A stretch of DNA of 64,000 bases from Scilla litardierei (Eukaryota; Streptophyta; Magnoliopsida; Asparagales; Asparagaceae), in assembly GCA_030789695.1 (NCBI GenBank), contig CM061132.1, positions 161,554,817 to 161,618,816 on the forward strand, read 5' to 3'. The translations under genes were made by a program, and so were the position numbers. The first letter of the stretch is position 1, and each line of letters starts with the position of its first letter. Below are positions 46,669-59,694 of this stretch, one piece after another. The notes beneath the pieces are model-generated. The model ran no database searches and had not been told where the DNA came from. It worked only from the letters and a program-made list of their open reading frames with translations.

Positions 46669-47574
46669 CCCCCCCCCTTTTTTGCTTTTTCTCTTGAACT
46701 GTTTGGCTTCTAAAAATTGTAGAAAATTCATCCGAGCTCCGAAAAATATGAATGAACTGCCGTTGGAATCGTGGGCTCGAGATCTAACCCTGAAAATATA
46801 AAGAAGCACAAATTAGTTCACAAAAATTAATAATTGTGCAAACTATGAGATTAGGCTCTAATATTATATGATCTTCTGAATATAACTATACTAGAGCTAT
46901 TTTAGCACTTACGTATGCACAAATTGGGGTCCAATAAGGGGAAAATAACGTAATATTATGCTGAAATCATACCCCCCCAACTAGCTATTTGCTAGTCTCT
47001 AGCAAATAATGCGATAAATTCGGATTCAATCAAAAACGTGTACCAAACTCATGATATTATCATGGCCTACTCCAAAAGTTGTTTCCAATTGATTTCAAAG
47101 TCAATATACACATGTATGAAATAAAATAACATATGACACTCCCTTAATTTAATTCAGAGAAGAGTAAAGTAGTAAGCACAGTATGCATTTGTTAGGATAT
47201 ATCACAAATCATATCAAAGTTTTCCATCTTCAAGGATTTGGTCAAAAACAATGCAAAGTTTCTTCTAACTTGTGGGGGTTGAGATTGCATGAATCATTCG
47301 TTTCTTATTCCTTCATTTATTGCATCATTCTCATTTTTTATATTTTTGTTTTGCATACACGCGATGACGCTATGAAATGCAAACACGGCTACCTTTGTGT
47401 ACACGCGATAACGCTATATAAACAAAGGGCTAGAATAACTTCCTAAATCACGTCTTTGGCGTCATCCCCAATGTTTCGTGGGGCCCCAGCTACTCAACTT
47501 GACTCGGAGATGATCGAATCAATTGAATATGTTCTTCAAGTCTATACCCCTGGAGCCTTTTATGATGCGATACA
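46669..47574 (-). mobile_element. Truncated 3' end of a fourth, diverged Athila-like element
   Basis: On the minus strand, 47574-46970 is homologous to the last 600 bp of the internal region of the elements to the right (TTTGCTAG words, CCAATGTTTCGTGGGG). It is followed at 46969 by an LTR start TGATTTCAGCATAATATTAC, related to but distinct from TGATTCAGTATGAATATTAC. The LTR is cut off at about 46669 next to T, C and T homopolymers. Its right edge abuts the LTR at 47575, so a later element was inserted into it or joined to it. Confidence 0.65.
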
Positions 47575-49385
47575 TGATTCAGTATGAATATTACATATTT
47601 ATTCCCCCTATCACTGGGCATTTTGTGCATGAATATGGTTTAACTAAGCTTCATTATAAGCATAATTGAATTAAAAATGGTTTATGGAGCATATCGTTGA
47701 TTTGTGCACAAAATACAGTTTTTAGCGATCTTTGTAGCTTTCCATTATTTTTCATGTGCTCATAGTATTTTTGTGGTGCTACATCTATTTTTCTGTACTT
47801 TTTGGAGCTTGGTGGAATTTTCTACAATTTTTGGAGGCTTAAAATGATTTTATATTGATTTTAGTTCATGGTTTAATTCATATTATTATTATTTGGACTA
47901 ATTTCTACACCTCATATTTTTCAGGTACTTCTAGGGGCCTTAGGGAATTTCCAGTATTTTCTGAGAATTTTCCTAAGCCTCTAGGTATTTTTCTTGAAAT
48001 TTTTGAAGGCGAAAAGCAATTTCTGAAAAATAAAAAGAAGCCCAGCAGGCCAGCCCAAATTCCACCAATTTGCCACTCTTAAGCTTATTTGCATGACCAG
48101 AAGCCAAAGAGACAAAAAATGAAGAGACATGTGAATTTAATTTCAAATAAAGAGTGGAAGATGAAGAGGCCAAGATTTGAATGGTTTCATGTAATTTATT
48201 CTAAAATAAAGAATGGAAAATGAAGAGTCATGGAATTGATTCTCAAATAAAGAGTGGAGAAATGAAGAGCCAAGCATTATAAACCCCTTTGGATTCTAAG
48301 CCTATAAAAGGATGGGAGAGCTTCATCTTATGGCATTCCAATATATTCCATTATATCCCATTGTAGTTCATTCTATAGCTGAAATAAAGAGGTTCTTGAG
48401 GGGCTCTTGGTGGGCTTGGAGGCAAGGAACTTGGAGGAGCTTGGAGAAGAAAAAGGGAAAAGAAGAAAGGACTCATTTGTAGCAACATTTGGTGATCTCT
48501 TTCCTTTGTCTTAGGTTTTCATTTGTGCTTAATTGGGTTGTATGGATTTGATAATGATTTATATGAAGTTAGTATTGTTTATCCATATGAATTGCTAAAT
48601 TTCTTTGCATGGATCGTGATTTGCTATGGAACTTTTGTTCACATGTTGAGTTGGGTTCATTTGGATTGAATTATTTTTTATGTGGCTTAAATTTAAGTTT
48701 CTAATTTAATTCTCTTATATGAATCCAAAAGATTGTATTAGAGAACCGATCATCCCAAAAGGATGAGTTTGATCTTCTCAAAAAGAAGTATCAACTTAAT
48801 TTTCATGAGACCTGATTCTTAAGCCACTACACTATCCCATCATTTTAACTCCCAAAAGGATATCCCCGATGACGCTTCCCCAAAAAGGACGCCATTGAGT
48901 CATAAAGAACCATAGCCCGTGACCGCTACCACTTCCAATTATGACCCCAAAAGGGCTCCACAATTGAATCACATTTCACACTTGCTTTCACCTCCGAAAG
49001 AGTATTTTCCGATGGTGCATCCCCAAAAGGGACATCATTGAGTTGTAGGGTTATATTCTCACACTTAACATTGATCCTAACAAATCCACGGCCCATGCAT
49101 TCCTCCTAGCCCCTTGCCACTTGCATATCTAATCCTCCATCCCTCATTTTCATTGAGTAGTTTGATACATTTTACCACACTTACTTTTCACCACCACATC
49201 TTTGTTAGTAGTTGGCCGTTCTCACACCCTTAGCTATCTTTGATCGACTCTGTGAATGCGAGATGACTTGTCCCTGAGTTCGACCCTGGGCTCACCAGGT
49301 TATTTTGTATTGCTTCGACACCCTTCCACTTCAGGGGAAGATCGTGTGCACCCTATTTGGATTGCGCACAATTTCGATCGAATCA
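47575..49385 (+). repeat. LTR a of Athila-like element 1 (1811 bp)
   Basis: It begins TGATTCAGTATGAATATTAC and ends TTTCGATCGAATCA, with terminal inverted TGATTC/GAATCA. It differs from LTR b by scattered substitutions (for example CCCCTTTGG against CCCCTTGGG near 48290). Confidence 0.88.
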
Positions 49386-49387
49386 AT

Positions 49388-49405
49388 TGGCGCCGTTGCC
49401 GGGGA
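49388..49405 (+). other. Primer-binding site of Athila-like element 1
   Basis: TGGCGCCGTTGCCGGGGA starts two bases after the LTR. This is the primer-site motif I know from Athila elements. Confidence 0.85.
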
Positions 49406-49538
49406 CAACGGTTTTTGCATTTCACATTTTTGGTTGGTTTTGGGGACCTTGGGTGTAGTACTTCCTTCTTTAGTGTTTTGTCTCTTTATTTCTTTATTTT
49501 ACATTTTTTGAGTCATTTTTTTCTTTAAAAATTTTTTT

Positions 49539-50390
49539 TTGATGGACTTTCGTGGCACAAAATTTCGATATGATGCACCTTCATCTTCTTTGCACAAGGA
49601 CAGGTTATTGAAGCTCAAAATTACCATCTTTGCACAGCGCGATGGTGAATCCTTCTTTCAGGCCTGTAGGAGGTTCACAGATGCATTTAGTGGATGTCCA
49701 CATCATGAATACACGGTTGATGTTCTCTTCCAGATCTTCTACGAGGGGCTGCAGGAAGATGCACAAATTTTCATGGAGATGTTGGACAATGGAGCTTTCA
49801 TGGAGTACACACCTGAGGATGCTTGGGAGCGTCTAGAGTACCTGAGTGAGGATGCTCCGACATTGGTAGAGACTCCAGAGGATTTGATGATGGAGCCATC
49901 AGAGCTTCCTAGTGGTGATGTGTGCAGAGATGGAGAGGACGAGCATACAGTTTTGGATGATCATGAGGAGGATGCAGTTAAGGACACGAGTTCAGAGATC
50001 GTTGTAACTGAGCCTAGATTGTGTTTCCCTCCAGTTCTATTCCAGCATCTTTCACTCCTCTCCCCGATGGTTGCATATCATACCGAGATTGGTGCATCTT
50101 TTTCAGGGAGTAGTCATCCTTATACGTTAATTTCTTTTAATCATTTTGATGACTATATTCTGGATGTTTTCATTCAAAATCATACGAGTCCCATATTTAC
50201 TAACATAATCCATCTCATGCAGGACAAATATGTATATTTGATGGAGATGCTGGGGATTGTGTTAGTGGCCGCCAGTGCTAAGCGTGGAGGAAGAATATTG
50301 GCAGAGGATCGCAAGGATATGATCGAGCAGCTTCCTCCCCTATTACATATTCGGGATCCACCATTTGCTAAGGTGTATTCCTTCCTTTAA
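49539..50390 (+). CDS. Athila-like Gag-related ORF, 283 aa (element 1)
   Basis: Intact frame from MMDF to a TAA. The segment DGESFFQACRRFTDAFSGCPHHEYTV and the downstream motif EGLQEDAQIFMEMLDNGAFMEYTPEDAWERLE, split here as EDAQIFMEML and TPEDAWERLE, corresponds to the Gag domain of Athila retrotransposons. There is no zinc knuckle, protease or RT. The C-terminal half (acidic, then FNHFDDYI, MEMLGIVLVAAS) is unfamiliar. The same ORF length recurs in the two other copies. Confidence 0.75.
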   Translation: MMDFRGTKFRYDAPSSSLHKDRLLKLKITIFAQRDGESFFQACRRFTDAFSGCPHHEYTVDVLFQIFYEGLQEDAQIFMEMLDNGAFMEYTPEDAWERLEYLSEDAPTLVETPEDLMMEPSELPSGDVCRDGEDEHTVLDDHEEDAVKDTSSEIVVTEPRLCFPPVLFQHLSLLSPMVAYHTEIGASFSGSSHPYTLISFNHFDDYILDVFIQNHTSPIFTNIIHLMQDKYVYLMEMLGIVLVAASAKRGGRILAEDRKDMIEQLPPLLHIRDPPFAKVYSFL

Positions 50391-51594
50391 GTGTAAATTA
50401 AAAATAAAATGACATTAGTTTGCTTTCGCATGTTTTCTTTTTTTATATCATCTAGCAACGTTTTAATAAATCTAGTTTCCCTTCACACTTTGAGGACAAA
50501 GTTTATTTTTAGTTGGGAGTACTATGACGTTGGAGGCTAGTTTGCTAGTTTATGTTTTTTTAATAATTAAAAAAATTCATTCATCATCATCCATTCATCT
50601 TTGAGCATATCGTTTGGTTGCCTTCTCCTATGCCTTTTTTGCTTAGTTCCTAAAAGATTAATTCCATTTTTCGGATTATTATTTTGGTATCAAGCTTATG
50701 AATGTTTGATTGGCATGTTTTAATTTCTTTTCCATATGGATTCAAATGTTAATATGCAATGTATGAAACAAATCTATATGTCGTGATACTCACCTTGAAA
50801 TAATTTGGGAAAAGTTTGGTGTAAGTAATTGCATGAGTTAGGATGAATGGCTTAGTTTTTGATTGGATAGGGTGTGGCCAATGGTTTATGCTTTGTTTCT
50901 CCTAAGGAGTGGGTGGATGAGTTGATAACTTGTGTTTAGAATGAGAAATAGAGTTATAATAAGTGAATGTTTCTTCTAATCAAGTTGAGTAGCCGGTGCC
51001 CCACGAAACATTGGGGAGGACGCCAAAGATGAGATTTAGGAGTCATTCTAGCCCTTTGTCTATATAGCGTTATCGCGTGTACACAAAGGTGGCCATGTTT
51101 GCATCTCATAGCATTATTGCGTGAAAGCAAAACAAAAAACATAAAAACATAAAAAAAGAGAATACAAAAAAATAGAAGGGGAAAAGAAAAAGAAAAATGT
51201 ATATTTTCCTGGTAATAGGATATATACGGAAAAAATGATGAATAAATGAGGGAATAAAAAACATGAGTGATGCAATCTCAAACTCCCACTACGTAGAAGA
51301 AATATTTTTCGTATTGGCCATTTCATTGAAGGTTGAAAACTATGATATGATTTGTGAAATGTCCTAACAAATGCATACAATGCATACTACTTTACTTTTC
51401 TTTGAATTAGATTGAGGAGAATGTCATATGTTGTTCATTTTCATGCAATGTGTATATTACTTTGAAATCAAGTTGGAAATAATTTTTGGAGGGTTGTCAT
51501 GATAATATCTTGAGTTTGGTGCACATTTTTTTTAATGGAATCCGAATTTATCGCATATTTTGCTAGGGACTAGCAAATAGCTAGTTGGGGACTG

Positions 51595-53404
51595 TGATTC
51601 AGTATGAATATTACATATTTATTCCCCCTATCACTGGGCATTTTGTGCATGAATATGGTTTAACTAAGCTTCATTATAAGCATAATTGAATTAAAATTGG
51701 TTTATGGAGCATATCGTTGATTTGTGCACAAAATACAGTTTTTAGCGATCTTTGTAGCTTTCCATTATTTTTCATGTGCTCATAGTATTTTTGTGGTGCT
51801 ACATCTAATTTTCTGTACTTTTTGGAGCTTGGTGGAATTTTCTACAATTTTTGGAGGCTTAAAATGATTTTATATTGATTTTAGTTCATGGTTTAATTCA
51901 TATTATTATTATTTGGACTAATTTCTACACCTCATATTTTTCAGGTACTTCTAGGGGCCTTAGGGAATTTCCAGTATTTTCTGAGAATTTTCCTAAGCCT
52001 CTAGGTATTTTTCTTGAATTTTTGAAGGCGAAAAGCAATTTCTGAAAAATAAAAAGAAGCCCAGCAGGCCAGCCCAAATTCCACCAATTTGCCACTCTTA
52101 AGCTTATTTGCATGACCAGAAGCCAAAGAGACAAAAAATGAAGAGACATGTGAATTTAATTTCAAATAAAGAGTGGAAGATGAAGAGGCCAAGATTTGAA
52201 TGGTTTCATGTAATTTATTCTAAAATAAAGAATGGAAAATGAAGAGTCATGGAATTGGTTCTCAAATAAAGAGTGGAGAAATGAAGAGCCAAGCATTATA
52301 AACCCCTTGGGATTCTAAGCCTATAAAAGGATGGGAGAGCTTCATCTTATGGCATTCCAATATATTCCATTATATCCCATTGTAGTTCATTCTATAGCTG
52401 AAATAAAGAGGTTCTTGAGGGGCTCTTGGTGGGCTTGGAGGCAAGGAACTTGGAGGAGCTTGGAGAAGAAAAAGGGAAAAGAAGAAAGGACTCATTTGTA
52501 GCAACATTTGGTGATCTCTTTCCTTTGTCTTATGTTTTCATTTGTGCTTAATTGGGTTGTATGGATTTGATAATGATTTATATGAAGTTAGTATTGTTTA
52601 TCCATATGAATTGCTAAATTTCTTTGCATGGATCGTGATTTGCTATGGAACTTTTGTTCACATGTTGAGTTGGGTTCATTTGGATTGAATTATTTTTTAT
52701 GTGGCTTAAATTTAAGTTTCTAATTTAATTCTCTTATATGAATCCAAAAGATTGTATTAGAGAACCGATCATCCCAAAAGGATGAGTTTGATCTTCTCAA
52801 AAAGAAGTATCAACTTAATTTTCATGAGACCTGATTCTTAAGCCACTACACTATCCCATCATTTTAACTCCCAAAAGGATATCCCCGATGACGCTTCCCC
52901 AAAAGGGACGCCATTGAGTCATAAAGAACCATAGCCCGTGACCGCTACCACTTCCAATTGTGACCCCAAAAGGGCTCCACAATTGAATCACATTTCACAC
53001 TTGCTTTCACCTCCAAAAGAGTATTTTCCGATGGTGCATCCCCAAAAGGGACATCATTGAGTTGTAGGGTTATATTCTCACACTTAACATTGATCCTAAC
53101 AAATCCACGGTCCATGCATTCCTCCTAGCCGCTTGCCACTTGCCTATCTAATCCTCCATCCCTCATTTTCATAGAGTAGTTTGATACATTTTACCACACT
53201 TACTTTTCACCACCACATCTTTGTTAGTAGTTGGCCGTTCTCACACCCTTAGCTATCTTTGATCGACTCTGTGAATGCGAGATGACTTGTCCCTGAGTTC
53301 GACCCTGGGCTCACCAGGTTATTTTGTATTGCTTCGACACCCTTTCACTTCAGGGGGAGATCGTGTGCACCCTATTTGGATTGCGCACAATTTCGATCGA
53401 ATCA
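51595..53404 (+). repeat. LTR b of Athila-like element 1 (1810 bp)
   Basis: Same ends as LTR a. After its terminal GAATCA comes ATTG, the first bases of the usual primer-site region, and then 64 bp of unrelated or LTR-like sequence. It could therefore once have been the 5' LTR of another copy whose interior was deleted. Confidence 0.88.
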
Positions 53405-53472
53405 ATTGATTATGGTTTAACTAAGCTATTTATTTTGGCTCTTCTTCTTTCTCTTGGGTACCTATATAATAT
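53405..53472. other. 68-bp spacer between two Athila LTRs
   Basis: The segment includes TATGGTTTAACTAAGC, a word found inside the LTR, and a C/T-rich stretch. It marks a rearranged junction between element 1 and element 2. Confidence 0.6.
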
Positions 53473-55282
53473 TGATTCAGTATGAATATTACATATTTAT
53501 TCCCCCTATTTCTGGGCATTTTGTGCATGAATATAGTTTAACTAATCTTCATTATAAGCATAATTGAATTAAAATTGGTTTATGGAGCATATCGTTGATT
53601 TGTGCACAAAATAGAGTTTTTAGTGATCTTTGTAGCTTTCCATTATTTTTTATGTGCTCATAGTATTTTTGTGGTGCTACATCTATTTTTCTGTACTTTT
53701 TGGAGCTTGGTGGAATTTTCTACAATTTTTGGAGGCTTAAAATGATTTTATATTGATTTTAGTTCATGGTTTAATTCATATTATTATTATTTGGACTAAT
53801 TTCTACACCTCATACTTTTCAGGTACTTCTAGGGGCCTTAGGGAATTTCCAGTATTTTCTGAGAATTTTCCTAAGCCTCTAGGTATTTTTCTTGAATTTT
53901 TGAAGGCGAAAAGCAATTTCTGAAAAATAAAAAGAAGCCCAGCAGGCCAGCCCAAATTCCACCAATTTGCCACTCTTAAGCTTATTTGCATGACCAGAAG
54001 CCAAAGAGACAAAAAATGAAGAGACATGTGAATTTAATTTCAAATAAAGAGTGGAAGATGAAGAGTCCAAGATTTGAATGGTTTCATGTAATTTATTCTA
54101 AAATAAAGAATGGAAAATGAAGAGTCATGGAATTGATTCTCAAATGAAGAGTGGAGAAATGAAGAGCCAAGCACTATAAACCCCTTGGGATTCTAAGCCT
54201 ATAAAAGGATGGGAGAGCTTCATCTTATGGCATTCCAATATATTCCATTATATCCCATTGTAGTTCATTCTATAGCTGAAATAGAGAGGTTCTTGAGGGG
54301 CTCTTGGTGGGCTTGTAGGCAAGAAACTTGGAGGAGCTTGGACAAGAAAAAGGGAAAAGAAGAAAGGACTCATTTGTAGCAACATTTGGTGATCTCTTTC
54401 CTTTGTCTTAGGTTTTCATTTGTGCTTAATTGGGTTGTATGGATTTGATAATGATTTATATGAAGTTAGTATTGTTTATCCATATGAATTGCTAAATTTC
54501 TTTGCATGGATCGTGATTTGCTATGGAACTTTTGTTCACATGTTGAGTTGGGTTCATTTGGATTGAATTATTTTTTATGTGGCTTAAATTTAAGTTTCTA
54601 ATTTAATTCTCTTATATGAATCCAAAAGATTGTATTAGAGAACCGATCATCCCAAAAGGATGAGTTTGATCTTCTCAAAAAGAAGTATCAACTTAATTTT
54701 CATGAGACCTGATTCTTAAGCCACTACACTATCCCATCATTTTAACTCCCAAAAGGATATCCCCGATGACGCTTCCCCAAAAGGGACGCCATTGAGTCAT
54801 AAAGAACCATAGCCCATGACCGCTACCACTTCCAATTGTGACCCCAAAAGGGCTCCACAATTGAATCACATTTCACACTTGCTTTCACCTCCAAAAGAGT
54901 ATTTTCCGATGGTGCATCCCCAAAAGGGACATCATTGAGTTGTAGGGTTATATTCTCACACTTAACATTGATCCTAACAAACCCACGATCCATGCATTCC
55001 TCCTAGCTCCTTGCCACTTGCCTATCCAATCCGCCATCCCTTATTTTCATAGAGTAGTTTGATACATTTTACCACACATACTTTCCTCTACCACATCTTT
55101 GTTAGTAGTTGGACGTTCTCACACCCTTAGCTATCTTTGATCGACTCTGTGAATGCGACACGACTTGTCCCTGAGTTCGACCCTGGGCTCACCAGGTTAT
55201 TTTGTATTGCTTCGACACCCTTTCACTTCAGGGGGGGATCATGTGCATCCTATTTGGATTGTGCACAATTTCGATTGAATCA
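53473..55282 (+). repeat. LTR c of Athila-like element 2 (1810 bp)
   Basis: Begins TGATTCAGTATGAATATTAC and ends TTTCGATTGAATCA; collinear with LTRs a, b and d with scattered differences. Confidence 0.88.
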
Positions 55283-55284
55283 AT

Positions 55285-55302
55285 TGGCGCCGTTGCCGGG
55301 GA
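55285..55302 (+). other. Primer-binding site of Athila-like element 2
   Basis: TGGCGCCGTTGCCGGGGA, two bases after LTR c. Confidence 0.85.
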
Positions 55303-55433
55303 CAACGATTTTTGCATTTCACATTTTTGGTTGGTTTTGGGGACATTGGGTGTAGTTCTTCCTTCTTTAGTGTTGAGTCTCTTTATTTCTTTATTTTGCA
55401 CTTTTTGAGTCATTTTTTTCTTTAAAAAAATTT

Positions 55434-56285
55434 GTGATGGACTTTCATGGCACAAAATTTCGATATGATGCACCTTCGTCTTCTTTGCACAAGGACAGGT
55501 TATTGAAGCTCAAAATTGCCATCTTTGCACAGTGCGATGGTGAATCCTTCTTTCAGGCCTGGAGGAGGTTCACAGATGCAGTTAGTGGCTGTCCACATCA
55601 TGAATACACGGTTGATGCTCTCTTCCAGTTCTTCTACGAGGGGCTGCAAGAAGATGCACAAATTTTCATGGAGATGTTGGACAATGGAGCTTTCATGGAG
55701 TACACACCTGAGGATGCTTGGGAGCGTCTAGAGTCCCTGAGTGAGGATGCTCCGACATTGGTGGGGACTCCAGAGGATTTGATGATGGAGCCGTCAGAGC
55801 TTCCATGTGGTGATGTGTGCAGAGATGGAGAGGACGAGCATACAGTTTTGGATGATCATAAGGAGGATGCAGTTAAGGACACAAGTTCAGATATCATTGT
55901 AACTGAGCCTGGATTGTATTTCCCTCCAGTTCTATTCCAGCATCTTTCACTCCTCTCCCCAGTGGTTGCATATCATACCGAGATTGGTGCACCTTTTTCA
56001 GGGAATAGTCATCATTATACGTTAATTTCTTTTAATCATTTTGATGACTATATTTGGGATGTTTTCATTAAAAATCATTTGAGTCCCACGTTTACTAACA
56101 TAATCCATCTCATGCAAGACAAATATGTATATCTGATGGAGATGCTGGGAATTGTGTTGGTGGCCGCTAGTGCTAAGCGTGGAGGAAGAATATTGGTGGA
56201 GGATCGCAAGGATATAATCGAGCAGCTTTCTCCCCTATTACATATTCAGGATCCACCATTTGCTAAGGTGTATTCCTTCCTTTAA
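55434..56285 (+). CDS. Athila-like Gag-related ORF, 283 aa (element 2)
   Basis: Same length and frame as the element-1 ORF, with about two dozen amino-acid differences (for example FAQCDGES for FAQRDGES and SPVVAYHTEI for SPMVAYHTEI). It is intact from MMDF to TAA. Keeping full length despite this divergence hints that the ORF was under constraint while copies were active. Confidence 0.75.
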   Translation: MMDFHGTKFRYDAPSSSLHKDRLLKLKIAIFAQCDGESFFQAWRRFTDAVSGCPHHEYTVDALFQFFYEGLQEDAQIFMEMLDNGAFMEYTPEDAWERLESLSEDAPTLVGTPEDLMMEPSELPCGDVCRDGEDEHTVLDDHKEDAVKDTSSDIIVTEPGLYFPPVLFQHLSLLSPVVAYHTEIGAPFSGNSHHYTLISFNHFDDYIWDVFIKNHLSPTFTNIIHLMQDKYVYLMEMLGIVLVAASAKRGGRILVEDRKDIIEQLSPLLHIQDPPFAKVYSFL

Positions 56286-58689
56286 GTGTAAATTAAAAAT
56301 AAAATGAAATTAGTTTGCTTTCGCATGTTTTCTTTTTCTTTTTTTATCATCTAGCATCGTTTTAATAAATCTAGTTTCCCTTCACACTTTGATGACAAAG
56401 GTTATTTTTAGTTGGGGGTACTATGACGTTGGATGCTAGTTCGCTAGTTTATTTTTTTTAATAATTAAAAAAATTCATTCATCATCATCCGTTCATCTTT
56501 GAGCATATCGTTTGGTTGCCTTCTCCTATGCCTTTTTTTGCTTAGTCCCTAAAAGATTAATTCCATGTAATTTTTCGGATTATTATTTTGGTATCAAATT
56601 CATATATGTTTGAATGGCATGGTTTAATTTCTTTTCCATATGGATTCAAATGTTAATATGCAATGTATGAAACAAATCTATATGTCGTGATACTCACCTT
56701 GAAATAATTTGGAAAAAGTTCGGTGTAAGTAATTGCTTGAGTTAGGATGAATGGCTTAGTTTTTGATTGGATAGGGTGTGGCCAATGGTTTATGCTTTGT
56801 TTCTCCTACGGAGTGGGTGGATGAGTTGATAACTTGTGTTTAGAATGAGAAATAGAGTTATAATAAGTGAATGTTTCTTCTAATCAAGTTGAGTAGCCGG
56901 TGCCCCACGAAACATTGGGGAGGACGCCAAAGATGAAATTTAGGAGTCATTCTAGCCCTTTGTCTATATAGCGTTATCGCGTGTACACAAAGGTGGCCGT
57001 GTTTGCATTTCATAGCATTATTGCGTGAAAGCAAAACAAAAAACATAAAAAAAAGAGAGAAAACAAAAAATAGAAAAAGAAAAGAAAAAGAAAAATGTAT
57101 ATTTTCCAGGTAATAGGATATATACGAAAAAAATGATGAATAAATGAGGGAATAAAAAACATGAGTGATGCAATCTCAAACTCCCACTACGTAGAAGAAA
57201 TATTTTTCGTATTGGCCATTTCATTGAAGGTTGAAAACTATGATATGATTTGTGAAATGTCCTAACAAATGCATACAATGCTTACTACTTTACTTTTCTT
57301 TGAATTAGATTGAGGAGAATGTCATATGTTGTTCATTTTCATGCAATGTGTATATTACTTTGAAATCAAGTTGGAAATAATTTTTGGAGGGTTGTAATGA
57401 TAATATCTTGAGTTTGGTGCACATTTTTTTAATGAAATCCGAATTTATCGCATATTTTTGCTAGGGACTAGCAAATAGCTAGTTGCAGTCCCCAACTAGC
57501 AATTTGCTAGTCCCTAGCAAAATATGTGATAAATTCGGATTCCATTAAAAAAAATGTGCACCAAACTCAAGATATTATCATGACAACCCTCCAAAAATTA
57601 TTTCCAACTTGATTTCAAAGTAATATACACATTACATGAAAATGAACAACATATGACATTCTCCTCAATCTAATTCAAAAAAAAGTAAAGTAGTATGCAT
57701 TGTATGCATTTGTTAAGACATTTCACAAATCATATCATAGTTTTCAACCTTCAATGAAATGGCCAATACGAAAAATATTTCTTCTACGTAGTGGGAGTTT
57801 GAGATTGCATCACTCATGTTTTTTATTCCCTCATTTATTCATCATTTTTTCCGTATATATCCTATTACCAGGAAAATATACATTTTTCTTTTTCTTTTCC
57901 CCTTCTATTTTTTTGTATTCTCTTTTTTTATGTTTTTATGTTTTTTGTTTTGCTTTCACGCAATAATGCTATGAGATGCAAACATGGCCACCTTTGTGTA
58001 CACGCGATAACGCTATATAGACAAAGGGCTAGAATGACTCCTAAATCTCATCTTTGGCGTCCTCCCCAATGTTTCGTGGGGCACCGGCTACTCAACTTGA
58101 TTAGAAGAAACATTCACTTATTATAACTCTATTTCTCATTCTAAACACAAGTTATCAACTCATCCACCCACTCCTTAGGAGAAACAAAGCATAAACCATT
58201 GGCCACACCCTATCCAATCAAAAACTAAGCCATTCATCCTAACTCATGCAATTACTTACACCAAACTTTTCCCAAATTATTTCAAGGTGAGTATCACGAC
58301 ATATAGATTTGTTTCATACATTGCATATTAACATTTGAATCCATATGGAAAAGAAATTAAAACATGACAATCAAACATTCATAAGCTTGATACCAAAATA
58401 ATAATCCGAAAAATGGAATTAATCTTTTAGGGACTAAGCAAAAAAGGCATAGGAGAAGGCAACCAAACGATATGCTCAAAGATGAATGGATGATGATGAA
58501 TGAATTTTTTTAATTATTAAAAAAACATAAACTAGCAAACTAGCCTCCAACATCATAGTACTCCCAACTAAAAATAAACTTTGTCCTCAAAGTGTGAAGG
58601 GAAACTAGATTTATTAAAACGTTGCTAGATGATATAAAAAAAGAAAACATGCGAAAGCAAACTAATGTCATTTTATTTTTAATTTACAC

Positions 58690-59541
58690 TTAAAGGAAGG
58701 AATACGCCTTAGCAAATGGTGGATCCCGAATATGTAATAGGGGAGGAAGCTGCTCGATCATATCCTTGCGATCCTCTGTCAATATTCTTCATCCACGCTT
58801 AGCACTGGCGGCCACTAACACAATCCCCAGCATCTCCATCAAATATACATATTTGTCCTGCATGAGATGGATTATGTTAGTAAATATGGGACTCGTATGA
58901 TTTTGAATGAAAACATCCCAAATATAGTCATCAAAATGATTAAAAGAAATTAACGTATACGGATGACTACTCCCTGAAAAAGATGCACCAATCTCGGTGT
59001 GATATGCAACCATCGGGGAGAGGAGTGAAAGATGCTGGAATAGAACTGGAGGGAAACACAATCTAGGCTCAGTTACAACGATCTCTGAACTCGTGTCCTT
59101 AACTGCATCCTCCTCATGATCATCCAAAACTGTATGCTCGTCCTCTCCATCTCTGCACACATCACCACTAGGAAGCTCTGATGGCTCCATCATCAAATCC
59201 TCTGGAGTCTCTACCAATGTCGGAGCATCCTCACTCAGGTACTCTAGACGCTCCCAAGCATCCTCAGGTGTGTACTCCATGAAAGCTCCATTGTCCAACA
59301 TCTCCATGAAAATTTGTGCATCTTCCTGCAGCCCCTCGTAGAAGAACTGGAAGAGAACATCAACCGTGTATTCATGATGTGGACATCCACTAAATGCATC
59401 TGTGAACCTCCTCCAGGCCTGAAAGAAGGATTCACCATCGCGCTGTGCAAAGATGGTAATTTTGAGCTTCAATAACCTGTCCTTGTGCAAAGAAGATGAA
59501 GGTGCATCATATCGAAATTTTGTGCCAGGAAAGTCCATCAA
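58690..59541 (-). pseudogene. Athila-like Gag-related ORF with one premature stop (element 3)
   Basis: Collinear with the other two 283-codon copies over the same 852 bp. A TGA at 58789-58791 replaces a glycine codon and removes the last 33 codons. Otherwise nearly identical to the element-1 ORF, with MMDFPGTKF against MMDFRGTKF at the start. Confidence 0.8.
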
Positions 59542-59674
59542 AAAAAAATTTTTTAAGAAAAAAATGACTCAAAAAATGTAAAATAAAGAAATAAAGAGAC
59601 AAAACACTAAAGAAGGAAGTACTACACCCAAGGTCCTCAAAACCAACCAAAAATGTGAAATGCAAAAACCGTTG

Positions 59675-59692
59675 TCCCCGGCAACGGCGCCA
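59675..59692 (-). other. Primer-binding site of Athila-like element 3
   Basis: Reverse complement of TGGCGCCGTTGCCGGGGA, two bases inside LTR d. Confidence 0.85.
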
Positions 59693-59694
59693 AT

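Larger units (their letters stand above)
47575..53404 (+). mobile_element. Athila-like gag-only element 1, with two LTRs
   Basis: LTRs (47575-49385 and 51595-53404) start TGATTCAG and end ATCGAATCA. They flank a 2209-bp interior with the Athila-type primer site, one 283-aa Gag-like ORF and a polypurine tract (TAGTTGGGGAC) before the second LTR. There is no pol. The flanks ATACA (left) and ATTGA (right) do not match, so a clean target duplication is absent and the right side has been rearranged. Confidence 0.8.
53473..57485 (+). mobile_element. Athila-like gag-only element 2, lacking its 3' LTR
   Basis: LTR c (53473-55282), primer site (55285-55302) and an intact 283-aa Gag ORF are followed by an interior that stops at GCTAGTTG, about seven bases short of where an LTR should begin. 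There it meets element 3 in reverse orientation. Its sequence is more diverged than elements 1 and 3 are from each other. Confidence 0.8.

Noticed and set aside
51925..54070. Repeated 63-74-aa minus-strand ORFs (MASSSSTLYLKLNSH and others)
   Set aside because: They lie inside the non-coding Athila LTRs and recur simply because the LTR is repeated.
57018..58126. Repeated 62-88-aa ORFs around the palindrome centre
   Set aside because: Repeat copies of non-coding internal sequence before the polypurine tract; no domain.
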